Source: Bacteroidota bacterium (GTDB lineage Bacteria > Bacteroidota > Bacteroidia > B-17B0 > Aurantibacillaceae). Taken from it: 64,000 nucleotides of DNA. Of the stretch, positions 16,459 through 24,974 are shown one piece after another; positions within the stretch are counted from its first letter, which is position 1; each line of letters starts with the position of its first letter. The position numbers and the translations under genes were made by a program. Below the pieces are notes generated by a model, which saw only the letters and a program-made list of their open reading frames with translations, ran no database searches and was not told the origin of the DNA. The stretch spans positions 587,444 to 651,443 of the forward strand of contig JAFDXR010000003.1 of the NCBI GenBank assembly GCA_018267825.1. The letters are read 5' to 3'.

Positions 16459-18672
16459 ATGCGCAGATTTCCACATTTTATGCAAACCGATTCGATGACA
16501 TGCGGACCCGCCTGCCTGAAGATGGTTGCAAAATATTACGGAAAAAATTACAGCCTGGATGATCTGGTAAGACTTAGCAGAACAGATCGTTCCGGGAGCA
16601 GTCTGCTCGGACTTTGCAACGCTGCAGAAAACCTGGGTTTCCGCGCAAGTGGCGCCAAAATTACATTCTCAGGTCTGACTACTTCCGTAAAACTGCCCTG
16701 TATCATTCACTGGAACAACAGTCATTTTGTTGTTGTATACAAAATAGACAAAAAATTCATTCATGTCTCAGATCCCTCCCATGGCCAGTTGAAATACACG
16801 CACGATGAATTTACCAAAAGCTGGCTGGACGAAGAGCAGGGAGCGGGCATTTCACTGATACTGGAAACAACACCGGAGTTCTATCAAAACAATCCGAAAA
16901 GCAATGACGAAACCCGGAAAAAAGGTTTTCCCTTTCTATTCGGATATCTTCTAAAGCACAAAAAGCCGATCATACAAGTACTTCTGGGGCTTCTGTTGGG
17001 AAGCATACTGCAACTGATCTTTCCATTCCTCACACAAAACATTATCGACAAAGGGATCAGGAACAAAGACATTGGTTTCATTTATCTGATCCTGTTCGCA
17101 CAGCTGATGGTCTTTTCCGGACGGACAACGATTGAAGTCATCCGCAGCTACATCCTCATGCGTGTAAGCAACGACATCAACATCAACCTGGCACGTGATT
17201 TCTTCTCCAAACTGATGAGATTACCTATTCGTTATTTCGACACAAAGATGACTGGTGATATCATGCAGCGTATAGATGATAATCACCGGATAGAGAACTT
17301 TCTGACCGGGTCATCACTTAACACGTTGTTCTCCATGCTCAGTTTCATTGTATTCAGCATCGTTCTTGCCTGGTATAGTTTTCTCATATTTGCCGTCTTC
17401 TTTATCGGCACATTGTGCTATTTTCTGTGGATTCTCTTCTTCATGAAACGTCGGGCCGACCTGGATTACAAACGATTCAACCAGAGCAGCATCAATCAAA
17501 GCAAGATCCTGGAACTAATTAACGGTATGCAGGAAATCAAACTACACAATGCCGAAACACAAAAACGCAGACAATGGGAAGTGGTGCAAACCAGGCTTTT
17601 TGAGATCACTCTGAAAAGCTTATCACTCAGCAATGTACAAAATACCGGATCCTCCTTGATCAATGAGCTAAAAAACATTATCATCACTTTCATTGCAGCC
17701 AGACTTGTCCTGGATAATCACATAACACTCGGCATGATGCTTTCTGTAAGTTACATCACCGGACAGCTTAACTCTCCCGTTCTGGAAATGGTTAATTTCA
17801 TACAACGCTGGCAGGATGCAAAACTCAGCCTGGAACGGCTCAATGAAATTCATCAAAAAGAAGAAGAAGACGCCCCCTCAAAATCACTACTGGCAGAAAT
17901 ACCTGAGGACCTATCCCTTCATTTTGAAGGTGTTTCCTTCAGCTATGGCGGGGCTGCAAACCAGGTGGTACTGGAAGACATATCAGTACAATTCCCGGCG
18001 CACAAAGTTACAGCTATTGTCGGAAGCAGTGGCAGCGGCAAAAGTACGCTGATGAAACTTTTGCTGCAGTTTTATGCGCCAACCAGCGGTGACATATTTT
18101 TAAGTTCCGATTCCGGCGAAAAAAAAACGCACATAAATCTCAGTCAGGTCCAGCCACACAGCTGGCGTGCAAAAACAGGTGTTGTTTTACAGGAAGGCTA
18201 CATCTTCAATGATACAATAGCAGGTAACATTGCCGTAGGCGAAGAAACAATCGACTATGCAAAATTGGAACAAGCCCTCCGGATTGCCAACATCCATGAA
18301 TTTATCAAAAGCCTTCCTCATGGCTATAACACCCGGATTGGCCTGGAGGGCAATGGCATCAGTACCGGTCAGAAACAGCGCATCCTGATTGCCCGGGCGG
18401 TATATAAAAACCCGCAGTACCTGTTTTTTGATGAGGCCACCAGCGCTTTGGATGCAAACAACGAAAAAATAATCATGAACAACTTAAATCAATTTTATAA
18501 AAACAAGACCGTCATTGTTATAGCTCATCGATTGAGCACCGTGAAAAATGCCGATCAGATTATTGTTCTCGACAAAGGCAAAATTATTGAGAGAGGAAAT
18601 CATAAAGAACTCTCCGCAATCAAGGGTGCTTACTACGAGCTTGTGAAAAATCAGCTGGAACTCGGCAGTTGA
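16459..18672 (+). CDS. lanT: Peptidase-containing ABC transporter (C39 peptidase, lanthipeptide exporter)
   Basis: This 737-residue protein has three parts. The N-terminal C39 peptidase (1-130) has the oxyanion Gln9, catalytic Cys15 in SMTCGPACL, His89 in NNSHFVVVY and Asp105 in VSDPSHG, all intact, so it should cut the double-glycine leader. A six-helix membrane domain covers about 160-440. The nucleotide-binding domain has Walker A GSSGSGKST near 522, signature ISTGQKQR in place of the usual LSGGQ, and Walker B YLFFDEATSALD. It would cleave and export the modified peptide across the inner membrane. No outer-membrane or adaptor gene lies beside it. Confidence 0.94.
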   Translation: MRRFPHFMQTDSMTCGPACLKMVAKYYGKNYSLDDLVRLSRTDRSGSSLLGLCNAAENLGFRASGAKITFSGLTTSVKLPCIIHWNNSHFVVVYKIDKKFIHVSDPSHGQLKYTHDEFTKSWLDEEQGAGISLILETTPEFYQNNPKSNDETRKKGFPFLFGYLLKHKKPIIQVLLGLLLGSILQLIFPFLTQNIIDKGIRNKDIGFIYLILFAQLMVFSGRTTIEVIRSYILMRVSNDININLARDFFSKLMRLPIRYFDTKMTGDIMQRIDDNHRIENFLTGSSLNTLFSMLSFIVFSIVLAWYSFLIFAVFFIGTLCYFLWILFFMKRRADLDYKRFNQSSINQSKILELINGMQEIKLHNAETQKRRQWEVVQTRLFEITLKSLSLSNVQNTGSSLINELKNIIITFIAARLVLDNHITLGMMLSVSYITGQLNSPVLEMVNFIQRWQDAKLSLERLNEIHQKEEEDAPSKSLLAEIPEDLSLHFEGVSFSYGGAANQVVLEDISVQFPAHKVTAIVGSSGSGKSTLMKLLLQFYAPTSGDIFLSSDSGEKKTHINLSQVQPHSWRAKTGVVLQEGYIFNDTIAGNIAVGEETIDYAKLEQALRIANIHEFIKSLPHGYNTRIGLEGNGISTGQKQRILIARAVYKNPQYLFFDEATSALDANNEKIIMNNLNQFYKNKTVIVIAHRLSTVKNADQIIVLDKGKIIERGNHKELSAIKGAYYELVKNQLELGS

Positions 18673-18770
18673 AATAGGCTGAATCTGTTAATCACTAATT
18701 TAAAAATGTGAACTACTCAGATTGTATTTTCTCTGTTCTGAAAATCCGACACATTTGGCGCCACAAACAA

Positions 18771-18800
18771 GCGGTCGCCGAAAAGCTAACAGAGTAGGCA
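18771..18800 (+). promoter_or_regulatory. Repeated upstream element, copy B (before T9SS cargo gene)
   Basis: This 30-nt segment is the second copy of the element in front of lanA (12924-12952). It ends 18 nt before the ATG at 18819. A box CACATTTG (one mismatch to TAnnTTTG) lies at 18750-18757, so the element would be at the start of the transcript, as in copy A. Confidence 0.6.
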
Positions 18801-18818
18801 CATTAATCACATAAACCA

Positions 18819-20783
18819 ATGAAAAATTTAAAAACGATCCTCGGAGCTTCAATGCTTATGATGTGTGTCGGGCACAGTGCCTTTTCGCAACGCACCATCT
18901 CAGGACAGATTACTTTAAACCCATGTATCTTCCCTATGGACCAGGACGATTTCAGCAACGCAACGCCATGGAGCCAGATAGACCCAATTACTACGGGAAA
19001 TGGGCGCATTATTGTAAACACAACACAAAACAACATTCTCATCACTCCTAACGAAGCAAGCGGAAGCGGCTGTATGGCACCCGGCCAGGCAGGTGCCTGC
19101 AGTAACCGTGAAATGCGCATTTACAGACCCCTGACTGGAACTGTAAGCAACACTTCATGGAGAACTGAATTCGTGATTAATATCTCAACAGGAAACGCAC
19201 CGAATTACGGCCTTATTGGATTAACATCCGGAACACAAGACCCTGAAGGAAATTACTCACCCTCTTCAGCTTGGGCATGTAACAGCGGCTCAGCAAATAG
19301 TGGTGTTTGGTCGGCAACCTCACAGGATGGTATTTTTGCATCACTTGTGGCGTTTGGCACAAACCAGATTCCAAACAGTTTTAGCTCGCAGCCTTTCACA
19401 CCGGCTAATCAAACCGCGGCAGCCAATGCCACCTCAACCAGTGGCTGGTGTATATACGGTCATGCAAAAAAAGCCGGCGGAAGTTTTTATCCGGCAAGCT
19501 CTCCGTTCAACTCCTCACAGTTAAACTGGTCATGGGGCATTCCATTGCCTGCTTTAAAGACAAACTATTTCATCCGTCTGGAACGCCTCAGTGCCAACAC
19601 ATGTATGATCAGCGTATTTTCGGATGCAGCAAGAACAATCCATATTCCTATGTCGCCGCAATGCTTCCAGATCGATCCGAATATTCAGGGATTAAGCAAC
19701 GTACAGAGCTTTCAGCATCAAAGCGGATCGTTTATGAGAAGTTTAACAGGTGTTATCAGTGACCTGAATATATTCAATAACTGTCCGGGAATTCCAACCC
19801 TCACACTCACTGCATCAAGCCCCTCGGTGACATGTTCGGCAAACACCGTAACGCTTACTGCTACCCCTGGCTTTTCAACATACACATGGAATCCGGGAAA
19901 CATAACCACCACAAGCAATACATTGGCCGTAAGTCCGGGTTCTACAACCCAATACTCTGTAACAGCCGTGTATAATGCTGTTGCCTATCCATGCTTTCAT
20001 CCAACAGCTTCCGTTCAGGTTGGCGGCATGCCAAATTACCTGACGTTCAGTCCACTCTTTGCCATTACTTCAGGCTTACCTCCGGCCAGCCAGTCGTTCA
20101 GTGTAGAAGTAACACCAGTGGCAGGATCAACAAATCTGGACATATCAACAGCACGCACCAACACCGGTTATAACTATGGATACCTCTGGAAAGTAGAAAC
20201 ACTTGATCCGGCAAACAACAACAATGTGTTATGCTCAGTAATCAACCCATCGAACTGGTGGAACAACGCTTCAACAAATGATTTCCCGGGCTATAGCAGT
20301 AACTCAAGTGGCGGTTGCTCTGACAACACCTCCATCACAACGGGCGCAGGAGTATTCGATATTTCACATAAATATCGCATTACCCGTGGGGTATGGAACC
20401 CATGCGCTTACACAGAAGCTACGGTGGCTGTGTCATACTGTACCAATTGCAGAACATCTAACGGCGGACCATCCCTTGTCATTGAGCAGGGTCCGGTAAC
20501 CCGGTCAGAAAGAGTTCCTGTAACGGAAGTAAGTCCACAAAAAACACAAAGCACTGTTATGATTGCCCCTAATCCAAATAATGGTGAATTCAATATCCTG
20601 GTAGAAAACAACCGCACAGAATACACTTACGAAGTTTACGACAGCTATGGTGCATTGCTGCTGCAAAACACCAGTGCCGAGGAGAAACAAGCCGTTTCTA
20701 TCCACGATAGTAAGCCTGGCGTATACATCCTCAAAGTTAACCTCGCCGGAGAAGTTTACATCAAACGGGTCATCAAAGAATAA
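18819..20783 (+). CDS. Secreted protein with T9SS type A sorting domain
   Basis: This 654-residue protein begins with a signal peptide (MKNLKTILGASMLMMCVGHS then AFSQ). Residues about 25-310 form an uncharacterised Asn/Ser/Thr-rich domain with several cysteines. An Ig/PKD-like module covers about 325-405 (TLTASSPSVTCSANTVTL). The end, from MIAPNPNNGEF to the last residues, is a T9SS type A sorting domain, so the protein should be exported across the outer membrane and attached or released. It follows the lanthipeptide locus after 146 nt and shares the lanA upstream element. No protease or immunity motif is visible; its link to the peptide is inferred from the shared element only. Confidence 0.85.
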   Translation: MKNLKTILGASMLMMCVGHSAFSQRTISGQITLNPCIFPMDQDDFSNATPWSQIDPITTGNGRIIVNTTQNNILITPNEASGSGCMAPGQAGACSNREMRIYRPLTGTVSNTSWRTEFVINISTGNAPNYGLIGLTSGTQDPEGNYSPSSAWACNSGSANSGVWSATSQDGIFASLVAFGTNQIPNSFSSQPFTPANQTAAANATSTSGWCIYGHAKKAGGSFYPASSPFNSSQLNWSWGIPLPALKTNYFIRLERLSANTCMISVFSDAARTIHIPMSPQCFQIDPNIQGLSNVQSFQHQSGSFMRSLTGVISDLNIFNNCPGIPTLTLTASSPSVTCSANTVTLTATPGFSTYTWNPGNITTTSNTLAVSPGSTTQYSVTAVYNAVAYPCFHPTASVQVGGMPNYLTFSPLFAITSGLPPASQSFSVEVTPVAGSTNLDISTARTNTGYNYGYLWKVETLDPANNNNVLCSVINPSNWWNNASTNDFPGYSSNSSGGCSDNTSITTGAGVFDISHKYRITRGVWNPCAYTEATVAVSYCTNCRTSNGGPSLVIEQGPVTRSERVPVTEVSPQKTQSTVMIAPNPNNGEFNILVENNRTEYTYEVYDSYGALLLQNTSAEEKQAVSIHDSKPGVYILKVNLAGEVYIKRVIKE

Positions 20784-20805
20784 AAAATCGCACAGCGTGT
20801 GTAAG

Positions 20806-20837
20806 CGGGCTTCCTTATTAAAGGAAGCCCGTTTTTT
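20806..20837 (+). terminator. Intrinsic terminator
   Basis: An 11-bp perfect stem (CGGGCTTCCTT at 20806-20816 with AAGGAAGCCCG at 20821-20831) has an ATTA loop and is followed by six T. It ends the T9SS cargo transcript. Confidence 0.92.
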
Positions 20838-20840
20838 ATT

Positions 20841-20981
20841 TATGGAAATCTGACCTTCCATTCATCTGAATTGTTGAATGCCCGTTCAGACTTCAAAACG
20901 GAAATTGACCTGAAATCCTTAAAGCTGGCCAAAGGCCTCTATATGTATTCATGTGAATTCCGGAAACCAGGTGCTCTCTAA
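20841..20981 (+). pseudogene. Possible remnant of a T9SS sorting domain
   Basis: In one frame this gene-free stretch reads through to a stop at 20979-20981 with TEIDLKSLKLAKGLYMYS in the middle. The pattern E-I-D-L-x-x-L-x-x-G-L-Y-x-Y is characteristic of the final part of T9SS type A sorting domains. There is no start codon context or promoter, and the preceding bases belong to a terminator. It may be the debris of a former cargo gene; chance resemblance is possible. Confidence 0.35.
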
Positions 20982-21094
20982 AAAAGTCATTACCGACTAA
21001 ACGAAAGCTTCTACAATAATGCATGAAGGCGGGTCTTTTAGACGAAACGGGGATATTTTAACAAAAACAAACAGGCAGTTGCGCTTCTGTTTAG

Positions 21095-21102
21095 TATTTT
21101 TG
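21095..21102 (+). promoter_or_regulatory. Candidate -7 promoter box TATTTTTG
   Basis: Exact match to TAnnTTTG, ending 19 nt before the TTG start of the DUF4175 gene. No well-spaced -33 element was identified. Confidence 0.45.
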
Positions 21103-21121
21103 TGTATATACATGCTGCATC

Positions 21122-24100
21122 TTGGCCGAAAACCATAACATACTCATTTCCAAGCTCGACGAGTTTATACGTAAGTATTATAAGAACCAACTTGTAAAAG
21201 GGCTTATATATTCGGCGGCGCTCTTGCTGGTGGCATTTCTGGCAATAGTCCTGGCCGAGTACTTTGCCGAATTCGGTATCGTGGCCCGTACAGTCTTGTT
21301 TTATTCCTTCATCGGCCTTTCAGCTTTTGTGCTGACCCGTTATATTGTAATCCCCCTGCTGAAACTCAACAGAATCGGATCTACCCTCACCTACGAAGAA
21401 GCCTCATCGATCATTGGCAGCCACTTCAGCAACATTCAGGATAAACTGCTGAACACACTTCAGCTTCAGAACAACCATGCCTTTACCGGCAGCGACGACC
21501 TCCTGCTCGCTGGCATCAGCCAGAAAATTGCTGAACTGAAACCCGTTCCGTTTTCTGCGGCCATCAATATTTCCGAAAACAAACGCTACCTCAAATATGT
21601 GATTCCGCCGCTTTTCATTACCATGGCGCTCATCATCATCTGGCCACACATTATTACCAGCAGTACGAGCAAACTCATTCATCACCAAACCTATTTCGAA
21701 AAACAGGCTCCTTTCAGTTTTGTTATTGCCAACAAAGATCTCAATGCCGTTCAGCAACAGGATTATGAGCTCGTTCTCAATCTCAAAGGCAATGAAATTC
21801 CGGGAGAAGTGTTCATTGAAACCGACGGTATTGAACACAAAATGGAAAAAGAAAACAATGTCACCTATAAATACACATTCAAAAATGTACAGAAAAACGT
21901 AGACTTTGTTTTTAATGCGGCTGGCTTCAATTCTTCGTCGTATGAATTAAATGTACTTCCTAAACCTATCCTCACCCGCTTCGAAATCCAATTGAATTAT
22001 CCGGCTTATCTCAACAAAAAGAATGAGTCTGTATCAAATACCGGAGATCTCTCTGTTCCCCAGGGGACAAAGGTTACCTGGCTGTTCTATTCCAAAAATG
22101 CCGATGATGTGGTGCTCCATTTCCCCGATTCAACAATCCGCTCCGGGAAAAGTGGCGAACAGGAATTTACCTTCGCCAAACGCCTCATGCAGAGTTCGCC
22201 ATACAGCATCAAAGCTGTGAATCAGTTCATTAAAAACGGTGCCGACTCTGTGAGCTACGCCATCAACGTCCTGGCCGATCAGTTCCCTGCTATTGATGTG
22301 AGTGAGAAAAAAGATTCGCTGAACCTCCGTAATATTTATTTTTCGGGGTCTGTGCGCGATGATTACGGATTTTCAAGATTGGTTTTTAAATACACACACT
22401 ACACCCAGGATTCAAGCGGTACACCCACTACCAAAAACGGGGAGCAGGTTATTGGTATAAATAAACAAAAGGTTTCTCAACCTTATTTTTATTTCTTCGA
22501 CGGATCGCGCTTCAATCTCAAACCGGGTGACAAAGTAGAATACTATTTTGAAGTATGGGATAATGATGGTGTAAATGGAAATAAATCTTCCAAAACACAG
22601 GTCATGTCGTTCAAGGCGCCAACAGTCGATGAAATGAATGAGCATACCGATAAAAATAATTCTGAAATTAAGTCGGACCTCGACGAAAGCATTAAAAAAG
22701 CCAAACAACTACAGAAGGATCTCAATGACATGAGCCGCAAAATGGCTGACAAAAAGCAATTGGGCTGGGAAGAAAAAAAGAAACTCGAAGACATTCTCAA
22801 TAAACAAAAAGAGCTGCAGCAAAAAATTGAAGAGGCCAAACAGGAAAACCAGCTGAACAACCAGCAGCAACAGGAATTTACACCACCCGACGAATCGATT
22901 CTCGAAAAACAGAAACAACTCGAGAAACTGTTTGAGAACATCATGACCCCGGAGATGAAAAAACTCTTTGATGAACTCAATAAAATGCTTGACAAGCTTG
23001 ACAAAAACCAGGTGCAGCAAAAGCTCGAAGAAATGAAGCTTACCAATAAGGACCTGGAAAAAGAACTGGACCGCACCCTGGAGTCGTTTAAACAGCTGGA
23101 GGTAGAACAGAAAATGCAGCAGACCATCGACAAGCTCGATGAGCTCAGCAAAAAACAGGACGACCTCAGCAAACAGTCTGAGCAAAAAAACGCTGACAAC
23201 AAACAACTCGAGCAAAAACAAAACGAACTCAACAAAGAATTTGACCAGTTGAAAAAAGATGTTCAGGAGCTTGAAAAGAAAAATGAATCGCTCGAAGAAC
23301 CTAATGCGCTGCCTAAAACAGAAGAGCAACAAAATGAGATCAGCAAAGAGATGCAAAACAGCTCTGATCAGCTGAATCAGAACAACAAGAAAAATGCTTC
23401 CAAGTCGCAAAAAAATGCTTCCGATAAAATGCAGGAGATGAAAAATGCCATGCAGAAATCACTGGACACCATGCAGGAAGAACAACCCGAAGAGAACATG
23501 AAAACCCTTCGCCAGATTCTTGAAAACCTGCTCCATCTCTCATTCAGCCAGGAAGACCTCATGAACCGCCTGTCGAAAACAACAGTCAATAACCCCCAGT
23601 TTACCAAAATACCTCAGGAGCAAAAGAAGCTTCAGGACGATTCACGGATTATTGAAGACAGCCTGCTGGCACTCAGCAAACGTGAACCACAGATCAGTGC
23701 GATGGTAAACCGCGAAATTTCGGCCATTCATATGAACATGGGCAAAGCTGTGGATGAACTGGCAGAACGTATGCAGGGCAATGCACAGATGCGTATGCAG
23801 TATTCCATGACCTCCATCAATAACCTCAGCCTCTTGCTCAACGAAGTGCTCGAGCAGATGCAGAAGCAAATGCAGGAAAGCAAAAAAGAAGGCAATGGCA
23901 GCTGCAAAAAACCAGGTAAAGGAAAACCTTCTTCCAAGCCCGGATCCAAACCCGGCATGGCCAACATGCGGCAGATGCAGCAACAACTTAACCAGCAACT
24001 CGAAGATTTGAAAAAAGCGCTTGAAAATGGTCAGAAACCTGGCGATAAGCCCGGCGATAAACCCGGACAAAAGCCGGGCGGACAAAAACCCGGCGGTATG

Positions 24101-24565
24101 GGTATGGGTGGAACACAGGGACAAAATGGCTCTCAGATGATGCCCGGCATGAGCGAACAACTTGCTAAAATGGCCGCACAGCAGGAAGCTATCCGCCGCC
24201 AGATGCAACAACTCATGGATCAGATAAAAGGCAAAGGTGGAAACCCCGGCGGAAACCTGGCAGACCTCATGGAACAAACCGAAAAAGACCTGGTGAATAA
24301 ACACATTACACAGGAAACAATGAAACGTCAGCAGGAGATTATGACTAAACTTTTAGAAAGCGAAAAAGCCGAAAGGGAACGCGAACAGGATGAAGAACGT
24401 AAAAGTAATGAGGCAAAAAATCAAAATTATAGTAACCCTACGCAGTTTTTAGAGTATAAAAGAATGAAAGAAAAAGAACTGGAGTTATTAAATACGGTTC
24501 CTCCTGGTTTAACTCCCTATTATAAAGATAAAGTGAATAATTATTTTAACAGTGTAAACAAATGA
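21122..24565 (+). CDS. DUF4175 family membrane protein with long coiled coil
   Basis: This 1147-residue protein is read from a TTG start at 21122, the first start in frame after the promoter box; the next residues (AENHNILISKLDEFIRKYY) match the conserved family N terminus. Two membrane helices lie at about 25-75 and a third near 155-175. A beta-rich periplasmic part follows to about 500. Then comes a very long Lys/Glu/Gln/Met-rich coiled coil to about 930, and a Pro-Gly-rich region with KPGDKPGDKPGQKPGG-type repeats near 985. The family is widespread in Bacteroidota and has no established function. It shares its stop with the start of the RsbW-like gene (ATGA overlap). Confidence 0.85.
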   Translation: MAENHNILISKLDEFIRKYYKNQLVKGLIYSAALLLVAFLAIVLAEYFAEFGIVARTVLFYSFIGLSAFVLTRYIVIPLLKLNRIGSTLTYEEASSIIGSHFSNIQDKLLNTLQLQNNHAFTGSDDLLLAGISQKIAELKPVPFSAAINISENKRYLKYVIPPLFITMALIIIWPHIITSSTSKLIHHQTYFEKQAPFSFVIANKDLNAVQQQDYELVLNLKGNEIPGEVFIETDGIEHKMEKENNVTYKYTFKNVQKNVDFVFNAAGFNSSSYELNVLPKPILTRFEIQLNYPAYLNKKNESVSNTGDLSVPQGTKVTWLFYSKNADDVVLHFPDSTIRSGKSGEQEFTFAKRLMQSSPYSIKAVNQFIKNGADSVSYAINVLADQFPAIDVSEKKDSLNLRNIYFSGSVRDDYGFSRLVFKYTHYTQDSSGTPTTKNGEQVIGINKQKVSQPYFYFFDGSRFNLKPGDKVEYYFEVWDNDGVNGNKSSKTQVMSFKAPTVDEMNEHTDKNNSEIKSDLDESIKKAKQLQKDLNDMSRKMADKKQLGWEEKKKLEDILNKQKELQQKIEEAKQENQLNNQQQQEFTPPDESILEKQKQLEKLFENIMTPEMKKLFDELNKMLDKLDKNQVQQKLEEMKLTNKDLEKELDRTLESFKQLEVEQKMQQTIDKLDELSKKQDDLSKQSEQKNADNKQLEQKQNELNKEFDQLKKDVQELEKKNESLEEPNALPKTEEQQNEISKEMQNSSDQLNQNNKKNASKSQKNASDKMQEMKNAMQKSLDTMQEEQPEENMKTLRQILENLLHLSFSQEDLMNRLSKTTVNNPQFTKIPQEQKKLQDDSRIIEDSLLALSKREPQISAMVNREISAIHMNMGKAVDELAERMQGNAQMRMQYSMTSINNLSLLLNEVLEQMQKQMQESKKEGNGSCKKPGKGKPSSKPGSKPGMANMRQMQQQLNQQLEDLKKALENGQKPGDKPGDKPGQKPGGQKPGGMGMGGTQGQNGSQMMPGMSEQLAKMAAQQEAIRRQMQQLMDQIKGKGGNPGGNLADLMEQTEKDLVNKHITQETMKRQQEIMTKLLESEKAEREREQDEERKSNEAKNQNYSNPTQFLEYKRMKEKELELLNTVPPGLTPYYKDKVNNYFNSVNK

Positions 24566-24972
24566 TACCGGCAAAAGGGGAAAAGGTTAGAATCGCGTCA
24601 AATGCAGAAAATATAAGACTTGTAGAGCGGCTCGTTGAAGATGTTTGTGAAGTATTTAACGTCAACGAAGATAATTTCGGAAACATTCTGATTGCCGTTA
24701 CCGAAGCCGTTAATAATGCTATATACCACGGCAATCAGGGAAATCCTGATAAACAAATTCAGATCGGTTTCGAGTCTATCGGAAACAACATCATCTTTTC
24801 GGTGTCCGACGAAGGCAAAGGTTTTGATTTCAATAACCTGCCCGATCCCACAGATCCTATTAATATAGACAAACCCAATGGCCGCGGCGTTTTCCTCATG
24901 AAAAACCTTGCCGATAAAGTAGAGTTCTACCAGCAGGGAAAAGAAGTATCGCTCACCTTTAATGTGAATTAG
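24562..24972 (+). CDS. RsbW-like ATP-binding protein (anti-sigma-type serine kinase)
   Basis: This 136-residue protein is a single GHKL ATPase domain. The N box EAVNNAIYHGN (about 48-58), the G1 box DEGKGFD (about 83-89) and the G2 motif GRGVFLM (about 108-114) are all present. Such proteins phosphorylate anti-sigma antagonists and bind sigma factors, or act in related partner switches; no partner gene is next to it. The start overlaps the DUF4175 stop by four nt (ATGA) and the ybeY gene follows after 2 nt, so these three are co-translated. Confidence 0.88.
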   Translation: MIPAKGEKVRIASNAENIRLVERLVEDVCEVFNVNEDNFGNILIAVTEAVNNAIYHGNQGNPDKQIQIGFESIGNNIIFSVSDEGKGFDFNNLPDPTDPINIDKPNGRGVFLMKNLADKVEFYQQGKEVSLTFNVN

Positions 24973-24974
24973 TC

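Noticed and set aside
18673..18770. A second precursor peptide after the exporter gene
   Set aside because: No ATG-started frame with a double-glycine leader or Cys-rich core is present on either strand.
18771..18800. Repeated element as a glycine riboswitch fragment
   Set aside because: GCCGAA and AGGCA recall parts of the glycine aptamer, but the element is far too short, lacks the second half and P1 stem, and sits before unrelated genes.
18819..20783. T9SS cargo gene as the leader protease LanP
   Set aside because: No Asp/His/Ser subtilisin triad is visible and the exporter already carries an intact C39 peptidase.
22543..24304. Three minus-strand frames of 220-233 codons
   Set aside because: All lie opposite the Lys/Glu/Gln coiled coil of the DUF4175 protein; their Ser/Phe/Leu/Cys-rich products are compositional artefacts.
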